The notes: generated from the letters alone by a model not told the origin. A DNA stretch of 64,000 nucleotides from Ooceraea biroi (GCF_003672135.1 NC_039518.1:8062136-8126135), one strand, 5' to 3'. Shown: positions 48,063 to 59,821, counted from the stretch's first letter. Made by a program: numbers and translations.

Positions 48063-51000
48063 AGAGAATCTACCTCCATAACATGATTTGATTTTAATCC
48101 ATTACGTACGATTCAGCATCCACGTTTCGCGTCTGAGTCCTCCGAGTTACATAATCCATTTAACAAACTTGCTACTTCGGGAAGAGCTTTTATAATAAAC
48201 AGGCTGTAGGACCGCGCAGGAGGGTATCATTAACTCACTCGCGGCAACAGCACGAATAATATAACGCAGACGCCACGCGATTCCTCGATCGAGTCGGCCA
48301 GGCCGCGAAAGAGTGACTTGAGGAGCGACTTACCTCGCAGGTCGGACTTGCAGCGTGGCGGTTGGCGGTCGATCCGGCGACGACGACGGCTGGTGGATCT
48401 GATTCGATCGCGATCGCGACCAACCGGGGACAAAGCGTGCCACGACGACGTTTCCACGGCGCACAGTTTAAAGCACGATGACCCCACTTTTCGCTGAACG
48501 CCGCCGATCGTCAGGAAGCCGAGCTGTCACGTGCAATCTATCTACGCAACGACAACCAGCGTGCCCACGTGACGTGTATGCACCCGCATGACACACGGAC
48601 AGGTGCCACCGTCAACGCCGGGTCATTCGAAGACAAACGAGGCGACGATATACAATCGTTGCGGGGGCGAATAACGAATGCGTTGCGACACTCGTGGAAA
48701 CTCGGCCGCGCCGGCAGAAGAATTTAATTAATGCCCGTGAGCGCGTTCACGTGCTTTGCCCGCGATACACGCGGATTACTGATGATATAATGGGGATGAT
48801 GCAACAGCGGTGGAAAATGTATGAGAGATCTAACGGCGGAAATAATATAATCGCATTTATCAAAAATCTCTTATTAAACAGATTATTTATTTCGTTAGTT
48901 TCCTGAAATTTCTGCTACGATAGTCGTACAACAGCAATTTTGCACGAGTACTGAAAATAATTTTCTATAGAATTTAGAGTGAAAGATTGCATATTGTACA
49001 TCGATACGGCATAATACGATAATACGATAATACAAAATTGTCTAGCTGTAATAACTGATTTTCTCAATCGAACGAACATGCCGTTACAGGATGAACTTTT
49101 AATCGATAGTGAAATTATCGTATGTAGAATAATTTACTAAAACTCGGAAAGCGATCTATGATATTCGACTCTTTCCTAACTTGCCAAGACAAACGGCGAA
49201 CTAATAAACATGATAACAACTTACTGCGAGAAGAATGCCAACCCTTTTTGCTTTAGCCCGAACGACTGAATCCACACGCTGGTGTCGCCTGACAGAAACT
49301 CGACTATGGAAACTTTTCTACTGTCTTTCCCCCTTAAAATCCTCAACTAAATAAAAGGAAACTCAACTATTCCGCGATTGCATTGCAGCAAGGTGAGCCG
49401 GCCTCGTTTCCTATTACCTTCAACGGATTCTACGTAGGATGTCACTTGGCGGAAACTTGATCATCGAGAGCGCGAAAATCCCTTGATTCTCACGGAATGT
49501 TCAAAGAGAAAATTTCGAGGATCCTGGCGACCATTACACAATCAGATAATCGCGAATCTCCAGAGCGATCTTACAGAGTTTTCACGTGGAGAAAATACAA
49601 TCCCAGCAAAAAGCTATTTTCTCTCTCTTTGTTATCTTTACGTGAGAATATAACAAGCAATTATTTAATTTCCTGTCCGAGAGTTATTTGTACAGAGGAT
49701 ATATTGTGCCCGCAGCACATGATGCTTGCGGAAAATCTTATTCAAATATATTATATTATAATTTAACAGAAACATGGCCTCGGTTAAATAAATTCCTTCA
49801 ACAGTTTAATCCCTTCCACCCTAAAAATCCCATCAAATTACTCGAAGAGAACGGTCTCGCGGTGCAACGTGGTGCCAGCGAACTGGCGAAAGGCGAAATG
49901 ATGGAATCTACGCGATCAAACCTTTGCTTCTTTACTCGAGGAAACCCTCCTTCGAAGACAAGACGGAGGAATCGAATCCTCTCCGAAGCCACGTTGCTGC
50001 GGGGTGACTCCGTCGTCCTCATCCTCGACAGATGATTCCACGCGGATGTCACCGGGCGGAAACGCGGTGACAGTCGAGGACAAGATACGTCGAGAACGAC
50101 GCGTCCCAACCCTTTGAACCTGGCAGCTAAACCCGCCTAAGTGACCTAAAACCCGTGGAAGACGCGCGTAACTTCGTGCTACCTTCCGGGGTTGACTCGG
50201 GGATACTAGGGGTTGTCGACTGTGCGGATGCGGACGATAGACTGACGTGGTGGTGGGACCGCTTGGAGGATCGTGTGGGACGGTCGTCGACGATCGGGAG
50301 TGGCTCCGGCTTGCTCGCGATCCGGCGCACGCGCACCCCCTGTTCTCCTCGCCGACCGATCCCCCCAGCACCCTTCGGCTACCCTGTCGTTGAATCCTGT
50401 CGTCCCCTCGCCACCGCCACCAGCCACCCCCTCGGCCCACCCGAGCCACCAACGCCATCCAGGCGCGCTCTCTAGCGGAGGGTAGGGTGGATAGGTGATA
50501 CGGTGACGAGACACCTATATGTTCGGTATATCGGCTCGATCCGGCCACAAGGGTGGGGAAAGAGCGATAGGGAGAAGGGGACCCCATCCTCCCGCGCGTC
50601 CCGGTCGTAACGTGGCGCAGAAGGGGATGAAAAGATGTTGCCACTGCCTTAGGGTGGACTTGCTCGGGATTTCGAAAAAAACGCCCGATGATCTCCCCCG
50701 ATTGGAAGGCGCGAGCTCGGATTTCCCGTTGATTCCACGATTGTGATATGCGAGGGCGGTATTTTTCGTCTCGCCGGTGAAATCTAGACTTTTATAAATA
50801 TGCAGTAAAAATCTAGCTTCCTAAGTATCGGTCGGGCGGGGACGGAACAAACGAGATGTCGTCAGGAAATTTCCATCGCAACTTGACGCGAATTCGTCTA
50901 CCGTTCTCTCTTTCTCTGTTTTAATTTTTTTTATTTGAAGCGAAAATATTCTTTTATCGACAACGTTATGGAGCAATCTGTAACGGTACAAGGCGCCGAG

Positions 51001-52909
51001 AAAATGGCGCGTCGCACCCCTAAACCAGCATCTCCGCCAATTATGTTCGCCGACGGTCTCCTTGCACATGTGATACACGGAAAATCTCAGTTTTCTCACG
51101 CGAGCGTACACCGTGTTCACGGTGTCCACCAGGAAGAGCGAAACCTTATCTCCGTCTCCTATCGCGACTAATGGAGAAAGATGCGACGTGTCACACGATA
51201 CCGGGACTATCGAGTGTCGTCGCATTTCGGGGCGGATAATAATAATGCAATTTCGAGATTAGGATCGCGTGGAGAGGTGATTTGAGTGTCCGATGAACAG
51301 GCATATATCACGACGGAAGCTGTCGTGCGATTTAATAGAGCGAGCGAGAGGATCGCGCGGGTCACACACGTATCTGCCAAACAGGCGAAAGTACTATAAT
51401 TTCGCACAAATTGCTAAATTTTCAGACGGAATGCTGTCGTGCACGCACAAAAGCCTTGTCGAGAATTTCGATACGTCAAATTATTTAATTTAACATCGAG
51501 AAACTTTTCAGCGCTTATCGCTATTCCCGCAACTCCGCTTTTGCGTTCTCAAAAATGAAAACTCAGCTTTGCGCGGGTGGATAATAAAATCTTATTTTGA
51601 TAAGCCAGCAGTGTTGTCGCGGATAAACGCGAGAGATTGCACCCTCATTGTGGCTGTATGAAAATTACGATGGTCTGGGATGATTCCCCGAAACAGACTT
51701 CATTGCTGCACTTATCGTTGGTGAAATAATAATCCAATTACTGGGTCACACACAGGATCGTGCTCGGACCTACTCGAGTGCGCGATGAATAGGCATCACG
51801 GACCGTTCTGTCGCATGATTTAGGTGTGGTGCATGAGAGAGGATCGCGATTATACACCTTTGTGCACAGGCGTCCACTCACAGGGTGTGCCATGCAATAA
51901 AAGGATGCTCTCGAAACTACGCCAAGGTGTCTCGATTTAATAAAGCTCCTCTCCCAGATCACAAATCCATCAACGAACCGTCACAATTATCAGTGCGTCA
52001 AACGAATTCACCTGACAAACACTTGCATCCCGCAACCGCTTTCTCTAGCCACGCGACTCCAATTTTTCCACGAGGAAACAATAAATAACAATCTTGTTGG
52101 TAATCAACGCGCATCGAGATATACGGCAGATAAAAGATAAGAGGCGCAGGAGTGAGCTTCGTTTCCAACGTTCGCCGATACTCGCACAATTTTGACCGCC
52201 GCAAAGGCAAGGCAATTTTTCACAAATATCGCCGTTTAATCGAGCCACCCCTTGTATACACGAGCGCGCCGGAGTCGGGCGGACCCGATTCGTCACCAGT
52301 GGTGCATCGATGGCGGAGGGTGTGCTAGTTAGTGCCGTATTCATTACAAATTACAGACCGCGAACCGGTTTCATGACACCGCAGAAACGCGAGGAGCGCG
52401 GGGCCGGTGTGCCGTCTGTGTTTCGCGGGCGGCCCCTTTTAATCCACCACAAATGTTCATTTTCCGGCCAATTATCGCTAATTTTCATTAGAACGCCGGC
52501 GTGGCGCGACGCGGCGCGTTCATCCTCGGTGCGGCATGCGAAAGAACTGATTTGCGTTTCCGCTTCCGCGTTTACGAACTCATTTAACCGTTGATTCCGG
52601 CGAGCGGGACTCTCTGCCTGGAATTAACGCAGTATTATGTTATTCTAAATGCAGCGTGACGAGTGAAACGAATGGCTGACGTGGGTGAAACGAGTCACTC
52701 GAATCGCGTTGAAAGCTTCAACTGAAATGATGACTCGAAGATGTTCACGGCTGCTATCGGCGTGGTGGCGTTATTTAATGAAAAGCAAGTGGTTCAACTT
52801 GATTCGAGTTGGTCTCGACTCGATTAGCCCGGAACTGCGTCACCTGCGAAACAATTATCGTCCACGTCCGGCGCAATAAAGTGGACGAGCCGGTGCGTGC
52901 GGCGCGATA
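47312..52909. other. No gene recognised; intergenic sequence
   Basis: Contains a (TA)n tract at 48032-48058 and a short AATACG run near 49013-49033. A weak candidate exon on the minus strand (48334-48487) is treated under findings. The 242-codon minus-strand ORF at 49916-50644 is low-complexity and rejected. Confidence 0.5.
48032..48058. repeat. (TA)n microsatellite
   Basis: About 13 uninterrupted AT repeats in AT-rich surroundings. Confidence 0.95.
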
Positions 52910-54014
52910 TATTGGGTCGTCCGGAAAGTTCGTGCCGATTTTGAAGGAAAATTCAAAGGCAACATTTTTTTATGTCGATCAACTATGTATTGACTTATGT
53001 ATGCACCGTTTTGTTTCACAACCTTTGTCCATCTTTCACGCAACTGGAAGATTCCATTCTCCCAGAACTTCTTAGGTTTCTCGGCGAAAAACTCCTCAAG
53101 GTGGTTTTTTATGTCGATCAAAGAGTTAAAGTTCTTGCCGCTAAGAGAATTTTGCAAAGACCTAAATAAGTGAAAGTCTGAAGGTGCAATGTCTGGTGAA
53201 TACGGTGGGTGAGGTGGCACATCCCAGCCAAACTCCGACAATTTTTGTCGGGTAGTCAAAGAAACATGAGGTCTGGCATTGTCCTGATGGAACACGACGC
53301 CCTTCCTATTAGCTAATTCTGGACGTTTTTCCTGAATCGCTGTCTTTAATTCGTCCAGTTGCGAGCAGTACTTATCTGCATTTATCGTTTGGTTGTGTGG
53401 TAGGAGCTCATAATATAGGATTCCTTTCCAATCCCACCAGACACAGAGCATGACTTTTTTTGGATGAAGGCCGGCTTTCGGAGTGGTTAATGCTGGTTCA
53501 TTTCGCTTACCCCAGGATCTTTTTCGTTCTACGTTGTTGTAAATGATCCATTTTTCGTCACCCGTCACTAATTGCTTCAAAAATGGTACGTTTTCGTTGC
53601 GCTTGTACAGCGAGTCGCAGATGGAAATGCGATCCATTAAATTTTTTCGGCCAAATTATGCGGAACCCATACATCATAGCGACTTACGTAACCAAGCTTC
53701 ACTACATGATCGTGGACAGTGGTTTTCGATATTTTCAGTATCTCTGCTAATTCGCGTGTCGTGTAGCGCGGGTTATTCTCGATCAGTGTCTTGATTTGGT
53801 CATCATCAGTAGTAGAGGGTCTGCCCGAGCGTTCTTGGTCTTTAAGGTTAAAATCACCAGCTCTAAACTTAGCGAACCACTTACGTACGGTTCTTTCAGC
53901 TAAAGCGCCTTCTCCGTAAACAGAACATATCGAATTTGTTGCTTGTGAGGCATTTTTGCCTTTCCGGTAATAGAAAAGCATCAAGTGTCTAAAATGTTCT
54001 TTGTTTTCTTCCAT
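52855..54014 (-). pseudogene. Mariner transposase, one frameshift and lost stop (copy 1)
   Basis: The ATG at 54014 opens MEENKEHFRHLMLFYYRKGK. The HTH region and WVPHNLAEK follow, then a frame break at a run of six A (near 53637-53642). In the next frame NLMDRISICDSLYK continues without interruption through TGDEKW, HQDNARPH and YSPDIAPSDFH (34 residues between the second and third Asp). The normal stop after AYISQ is lost by a substitution and a 1-nt insertion near 52983, so the frame runs through the terminal repeat into host DNA to 52855. Apart from the A-run the gene is complete. Confidence 0.92.
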
Positions 54015-54198
54015 CTTCAAAAGAGTACAAAACTGACACGAATCAATTTATCTGAAACAACTTTTTTCCTAAAGATGCGTTGAAATGCCACCTTTAAGCA
54101 TATGTATATAAATCGTATGTTTTCAATGACATTGATATATTCAGACATGTTCCAACGCCATCTATTAAAAATCGGCACGAACTTTCCGGACAACCCAA
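52912..54198 (-). mobile_element. Mariner tandem copy 1
   Basis: 1287 bp with ends TTGGGTCGTCCGGAAAGTTC (left) and TTGGGTTGTCCGGAAAGTTC (right, read inward). These termini differ from the other three mariner types in the window. Confidence 0.95.
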
Positions 54199-54202
54199 TA
54201 TA

Positions 54203-55488
54203 TTGGGTCGTCCGGAAAGTTCGTGCCGATTTTGAAGGAAAATTCAAAGGCAACATTTTTTTATGTCGATCAATATTTATTGACTTATGTATGCACCGTT
54301 TTGTTTCACAACCTTTGTCCATCTTTCACGCAACTGGAAGATTCCATTCTCCCAGAACTTCTTAGGTTTCTCGGCGAAAAACTCCTCAAGGTGGTTTTTT
54401 ATGTCGATCAAAGAGTCGAAGTTCTTGCCGCTAAGAGAATTTTGCAAAGACCTAAATAAGTGAAAGTCTGAAGGTGCAATGTCTGGTGAATACGGTGGGT
54501 GAGGTGGCACATCCCAGCCAAACTCCGACAATTTTTGTCGGGTAGTCAAAGAAACATGAGGTCTGGCATTGTCCTGATGGAACACGACGCCCTTCCTATT
54601 AGCTAATTCTGGACGTTTTTCCTGAATCGCTGTCTTTAATTCGTCCAGTCGCGAGCAGTACTTATCTGCATTTATCGTTTGGTTGTGTGGTAGGAGCTCA
54701 TAATATAGGATTCCTTTCCAATCCCACCAGACGCAGAGCATGACTTTTTTTGGATGAAGGCCGGCTTTCGGAGTGGTTAATGCTGGTTCATTTCGCTTAC
54801 CCCAGGATCTTTTTCGTTCTACGTTGTTGTAAATGATCCATTTTTCGTCACCCGTCACTAATTGCTTCAAAAATGGTACGTTTTCGTTGCGCTTGTACAG
54901 CGAGTCGCAGATGGAAATGCGATCCATTAAATTTTTTCGGCCAAATTATGCGGAACCCATACATCATAGCGACTTACGTAACCAAGCTTCACTACACGAT
55001 CGTGGACAGTGGTTTTCGATATTTTCAGTATCTCTGCTAATTCGCGTGTCGTGTAGCGCGGGTTATTCTCGATCAGTGTCTTGATTTGGTCATCATCAGT
55101 AGTAGAGGGTCTGCCCGAGCGTTCTTGGTCTTTAAGGTTAAAATCACCAGCTCTAAACTTAGCGAACCACTTACGTACGGTTCTTTCAGCTAAAGCGCCT
55201 TCTCCGTAAACAGAACATATCGAATTTGTTGCTTGTGAGGCATTTTTGCCTTTCCGGTAATAGAAAAGCATCGAGTGTCTAAAATGTTCTTTGTTTTCTT
55301 CCATCTTCAAAAGAGTACAAAACTGACACGAATCAATTTATCTGAAACAACTTTTTTCCTAAAGATGCGTTGAAATGCCACCTTTAAGCATATGTATATA
55401 ACTCGTATGTTTTCAATAACATTGATATATTCAGACATGTTCCAACGCCATCTATTAAAAATCGGCACGAACTTTCCGGACGACCCAA
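54203..55488 (-). mobile_element. Mariner tandem copy 2
   Basis: 1286 bp. Both ends read TTGGGTCGTCCGGAAAGTTC, a better-matched pair than in copy 1. Followed by TA (55489-55490). Confidence 0.95.
54277..55304 (-). pseudogene. Mariner transposase with a single frameshift (copy 2)
   Basis: The ATG at 55304 opens MEENKEHFRHSMLFYYRKGK. The frame runs through the HTH to WVPHNLAEK, then breaks at the same six-A run (near 54927-54932) as copy 1. One extra A would give AEKNLMDRIS and a continuous gene of about 342 codons, ending AYISQ at 54277. The DD34D residues are all present (TGDEKW, HQDNARPH, APSDFH). One homopolymer indel is the only defect seen, so sequencing or assembly error is possible; its presence in both copies argues for a real inherited lesion or a systematic homopolymer error. 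Confidence 0.93.
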
Positions 55489-55490
55489 TA

Positions 55491-56017
55491 TTTCCGCGTG
55501 ATAAGGCGGGAATTACTTTCCGTTTAACTGAAATGTATATATAATCCGTACTTACGCGTGGGACAGTAAAACCTGGCAATCTCTCGTATCCGCGGTAACA
55601 ATCGCGCTCACGTCACTCGGTTACACACGGTCATAAAATGGCTCCCCGATCAAATTATGGGATCGGCGCGAGCGGGGAAGATCGCCGCGGAATCAATTGC
55701 CGCGCCGAAAGAAGGCGCGATCGATTCTCCGTGCCGCGTATGCTGCTCGGAGTAAAGGGTTGCTTGTAGCCAATGCGAGTAACCGCAGGAGACACACCGG
55801 AAAACGAGGCTCGCGGTTGTCGATTGCGCGAAGAATTCATTTGACTGTTTCACCCTCGCGGGCGCAGGAAGTCGGCGCGTTTCCTCGTAGCATTCTCGGT
55901 AACGATTTACGAGTAAACTGGATCGCCACCGGAGCCTACAAGGGTTCGAAGCGTTGTCGCAAAAAACGCAATGTGTGATACATCGTTCGAAAGTACTCAA
56001 TGAATACTGGCCAATGC
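55491..56017. other. No gene recognised between mariner pair and pogo-like element
   Basis: 527 bp of GC-rich sequence with overlapping chance ORFs on both strands and no recognisable motif. Confidence 0.55.
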
Positions 56018-56019
56018 TA

Positions 56020-58097
56020 AAATTTTAGCTGCTATGGGCTATAAATAAAAATATATTTATAATGTAAAGGAATGTAATGAAAATCTGTCAATTTATTTAT
56101 ACAATATGTATTTATATGTATATTTATGTGTGTGTGTGCCTACATTACAATTTATCAAAAAAGACAAAAAATGTGAAGAGTTTTAATTAACGCATGATCT
56201 AAACAAAAGTGCTTTTCGCAATGAGCACATTTGATGAATGCTGTTTCATCGCAATCTTCTGCACAACATTCTTCAATTAAACCCGATTCAAAGCAATACT
56301 CGAGAGGTGTTTGGAAATATCCAGGATGAGTGTTAATATATCCACTTTTATAAAAAATGCAAAACGTATTAGATCTTGAAAGCGAGGCGCTGAAAATTGG
56401 TAGTGAACGAAAGACTGAAGACGGAGAAAGTGGTCCCTATGCCAAAAGTTCCCAACACAGTATCGGTTATGAATTTAACCATATTCTTATAAGGGCGAAA
56501 GAAGTAAACATCCGCAGGCTGCACTAGTCTCGTACATTTTGCTGGGATCAGCATCTTCATGAATTCGACTCCGTCAGGAACAGTTTCGTTGTAAAGATCA
56601 TCATCCTTGTTTGATGTCCAGGAATCGACTAACAGCAACACTTGCTCTTTTCCTTCAAGGTCTGGCCACAAAACTTCTTCCAAAAAAACTTTCAAATCTT
56701 GTTTGGACGTGTTTGCTGACTTGCCTGGGTATGCTTTGATATTTGGAAGATCAATGGTCATGTTTGCAGGAAATTTTCCAGTTCCTTCAGATACTAAAAT
56801 ATACATGTGAGGCAGAAGAGTTCCACTCATAGTGACGACCGGCATAATCATGTAGGAATGGGTTGTTGCAGAAATGGAACCCATTGACCCCAAGACTCGC
56901 TTGATTCCTTTAGTGGCAAGGGTTCTTCCAGATCGAAGTTCTTTTTCGAAGCGCGACTGATCTGCGTTAAGCACATCTTCATCGTTTATCTTGTACTTTT
57001 CAATTAATGTTCGCACATTATTAACAAATGTTTTCGCTTTTGCCTCACAATCGCTTAATTCCTGGAAACATGATTTGCTAACTTTATGGGTTATTTTCCG
57101 AGAAACGATCTTATTTCGCTTTTTACATTTTCTGATCCATGATTCGGATGCCTTGAAATTTAATTTATTTTCCAGATCAATGCGCTTTTTTATTTGCATT
57201 GCCCAAAGCGTAATTGTCCTGCCGTGAATAATTGCATTTTTAGTACGCATTTGAAGAAAATAATCGAACACTTCACTATTTAACTGTTGCAGAAGAAATT
57301 TTCTATGACTAGGAATTTTCAATCCTTGCTCAAATTTTTTAAGCACAGTTTTCTTTTTTATTCTTCTCTTTTGTGCCATAACAGTGTTGAAGTTGGCTCT
57401 AGGAGAAGAGTCAATAGCTAAACCTGGAGGACATAGATGAGGAGGATCGAAGTTGCCATCTTTCTCCCTTGGTTGTTTAGTCCAGATTTTGTACGCATCC
57501 GCCAAGTGTCCTACCGGAAATGTGGATTGCGATTTCTTTGGTGATGGTGCGTATGATGAATCACTGCTGCTTTCCTCGCTTTGCGACATTAGCTCATCGT
57601 ATGTTGGAGTATGTTTCATCTCCAAAGTCGCTTACTGTTTCCTCTTCATCAGATGATACGTCATTAAGAATAAGTGTATTTACTTCTTCAACAATGATTT
57701 CCTCCAGAAGCAAATCCTTTCTTATTTGTTCAAATATGATAAGATCCTTTTGACTTGGTGTGTCCTCCGATAAGCCGAAAGCATCAGCCAACTTCACTAC
57801 TATTGCTGGAGTCATGATTTACGTTAGCAGTAATATTAGTTCGAACTGCGTTAACGACGTGCGCTATGTCGACTTACATTTTCAGGACTCGTACGACATA
57901 CGTCAGGTACCCAAATAATGGTCAGACTCGCACACGTAAGGCTAACAACATGAACACGTGATCTGCCTCGCATCCAATAGCTGTTCACGTGCCTAGCTAA
58001 TAGTCTTTCTAATAGATCTTACGATTTAAGAGAGGTTCAATCATGAAACAAACAAGACTCTAATGGCTTTCCCTATTATCCATAGCAGCTAACATTT
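56020..58097 (-). mobile_element. pogo-like (Tc1/mariner superfamily) transposon, 2.1 kb
   Basis: Inverted ends AAAT(T/G)TTAGCTGCTATGG lie at 56020 and, reversed, at 58097. TA flanks both (56018-56019, 58098-58099). The single gene inside is on the minus strand and encodes a CENP-B/pogo-type transposase in at least three frames. The right end abuts the first element of the DUF4817 array, with only TATA between. Confidence 0.8.
56155..57815 (-). pseudogene. pogo-like transposase with C-terminal Cys/His motif, frameshifted
   Basis: The N-terminal segment (57815 down to about 57620) begins MTPAIVVKLADAFGLSED and is acidic (SSDEEETVSD). A 1-nt shift leads into a 400-codon open segment. That has a Ser-rich acidic stretch, then a CENP-B/Tc5-type DNA-binding region (TLWAMQIKKRI, ASESWIRKCKKR), then a DDE-like core: LNADQSRFEKE, LLLVDSW and IPAKCTRLVQPADVYFFRPY, whose Asp residues fit the pogo pattern. 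Another shift near 56410-56440 leads to FSAPRFQDLIRFAFF and a Cys/His cluster, ECCAEDC, KCAHC and FCLDH, before TGA at 56155. The total is about 550 residues. I infer zinc binding from the Cys/His spacing (C-x4-C-x7-C-x2-C-x4-C-x2-H). The exact subfamily is uncertain. Confidence 0.75.
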
Positions 58098-58101
58098 TAT
58101 A

Positions 58102-58851
58102 TACAGGGTGTCCCGGGTTTTAACCGACAAACTGCGGGAGCATATTCTACTAGTGGAAATAAGAAAAAATTCTTATATCGAGTTTGCTTAGAAATGCTTT
58201 ATTACAAAGTTATAAACCAATATTGAAAACAAATATGAGATAAGTAACAACGGATTTTTTCACAAAAATATAAATTATCTACGCAATGATTTAGTGACGC
58301 ATTTCAAAATGTTGTCCTTGCACGTCGATACAAGCTAGACATCGACGTAGTACAGAATTTGTTACGGTACGACATTCCTGAAAATTTTGTTGCATCTCAG
58401 TAACTGAATTAGTAATTCGTTGCTTTAAATCTATCTGGTACTCTCCTGTTAGGAAATCTACGTTGATACTCTCGTACGGCAGCTCGTGCATTTCCGTCAC
58501 AGAATCCGTACACGAGATGAATATCGGTGTATTCCTCATTTGAAAACACTCTTGGCATTCTGATAGTAATTGCTAGTTCACACGACGATTGAAATCTAAC
58601 GGCTACTGTTGCGAAAGTAACAATCATACTGAATCGTTTCAACATAGTGAACATGAATACATGTGAACATCTTCGACCTTGCAAATTCTACACTATGTTC
58701 CGTTGTTACTTATCTCATATTTCTTGTCAATATTGGTTTATAACTTTGTAATAAAGCGTTTCTAAGCAAACTCGATATAAGAATTTGTTCTTATTTCCAC
58801 TAGTAGAATATGCTCCCGCAGTTTGTCGGTTAAAACCCGGGACACCCTGTA
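58102..58851 (-). mobile_element. Deletion derivative of a DUF4817-type Tc1/mariner transposon, copy 1
   Basis: 750 bp with ends TACAGGGTGTCCCGGGTTTT and complement, and TA on both sides (58100-58101, 58852-58853). The inverted ends extend beyond 100 bp (to the CAATATTG region). It sits directly against the right end of the pogo-like element. Confidence 0.9.
58291..58558 (-). pseudogene. Internally deleted DUF4817/DDE transposase (copy 1)
   Basis: The ATG at 58558 opens MPRVFSNEEYTDIHLVYGFC, followed by GNARAAVREYQRRFPNRRVP. From memory this is the DUF4817 (PF16087) helix-turn-helix domain found at the N-terminus of many insect transposon proteins. It is joined out of frame to the C-terminal end DLKQRITNSVTEMQ ... 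SVLRRCLACIDVQGQHFE, which matches the usual end of IS630/Tc1-type DDE transposases. The whole catalytic core (some 200 or more residues) is missing, so the element depends on a transposase from elsewhere. Overlapping 82- and 91-codon ORFs are the two frames of this fused remnant. Confidence 0.8.
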
Positions 58852-58853
58852 TA

Positions 58854-59067
58854 TACATGGATACGTATTAATTTCTTAATGTTATTAACATGTCCTGGAA
58901 AGGATTATACATATAAGTTTATATGTAACAATATAAAGGCACTTTCCAGGACTTAAATATTTAGCTTTGAATATATTAAATAAGAAATATATATATAAAC
59001 CTTTTTATATTTATCAGAACCGTTACTAAAGATCCTTGTTGTGAAGTATATACTGTGACTCATATAA
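58854..59067. repeat. Spacer copy 1 of the 968-bp array
   Basis: AT-rich spacer repeated twice more at 59822-60035 and 60790-61003. It contains a 61-nt hairpin, 58892-58952, with perfect 11-bp outer arms (GTCCTGGAAAG) and a second palindrome inside (TACATATAA...TTATATGTA). No coding sequence. Confidence 0.85.
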
Positions 59068-59069
59068 TA

Positions 59070-59819
59070 TACAGGGTGTCCCGGGTTTTAACCGACAAAC
59101 TGCGGGAGCATATTCTACTAGTGGAAATAAGAACAAATTCTTATATCGAGTTTGCTTAGAAATGCTTTATTACAAAGTTATAAACCAATATTGAAAAGAA
59201 ATATGAGATAAGTAACAACGGATTTTTTCACAAAAATATAAATTATCTACGCAATGATTTAGTGACGCATTTCAAAATGTTGTCCTTGCACGTCGATACA
59301 AGCTAGACATCGACGTAGTACAGAATTTGTTACGGTACGACATTCCTGAAAATTTTGTTGCATCTCAGTAACTGAATTAGTAATTCGTTGCTTTAAATCT
59401 ATCTGGTACTCTCCTGTTAGGAAATCTACGTTGATACTCTCGTACGGCAGCTCGTGCATTTCCGTCACAGAATCCGTACACGAGATGAATATCGGTGTAT
59501 TCCTCATTTGAAAACACTTTTGGCATTCTGATAGTAATTGCTAGTTCACACGACGATTGAAATCTAACGGCTACTGTTGCGAAAGTAACAATCATACTGA
59601 ATCGTTTCAACATAGTGAACATGAATACATGTGAACATCTTCGACCTTGCAAATTCTACACTATGTTCCGTTGTTACTTATCTCATATTTCTTGTCAATA
59701 TTGGTTTATAACTTTGTAATAAAGCGTTTCTAAGCAAACTCGATATAAGAATTTTTTCTTATTTCCACTAGTAGAATATGCTCCCGCAGTTTGTCGGTTA
59801 AAACCCGGGACACCCTGTA
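59070..59819 (-). mobile_element. DUF4817-type deletion derivative, copy 2
   Basis: 750 bp, ends and internal deletion as in copy 1. Private or shared point differences are few (for example CACTTTTGGC near 59516, shared with copy 3). Confidence 0.9.
59259..59526 (-). pseudogene. Internally deleted DUF4817/DDE transposase (copy 2)
   Basis: Same fused remnant as copy 1; begins MPKVFSNEEY (Lys for Arg at residue 3, shared with copy 3). Confidence 0.8.
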
Positions 59820-59821
59820 TA

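Larger units (their letters stand above)
52910..55490 (-). repeat. Tandem pair of full-length mariners joined by TATA
   Basis: Two head-to-tail mariners about 99% identical (roughly ten differences seen by eye) occupy 52912-54198 and 54203-55488, separated by TATA (54199-54202). TATA also precedes the first copy, and a single TA follows the second. They share the same frameshift. Confidence 0.95.

Noticed and set aside
49916..50644. 242-codon ORF on the minus strand
   Set aside because: Low-complexity Arg/Ser/Pro/Gly-rich translation in GC-rich DNA; overlapping frames on the other strand are also open and there is no family resemblance.
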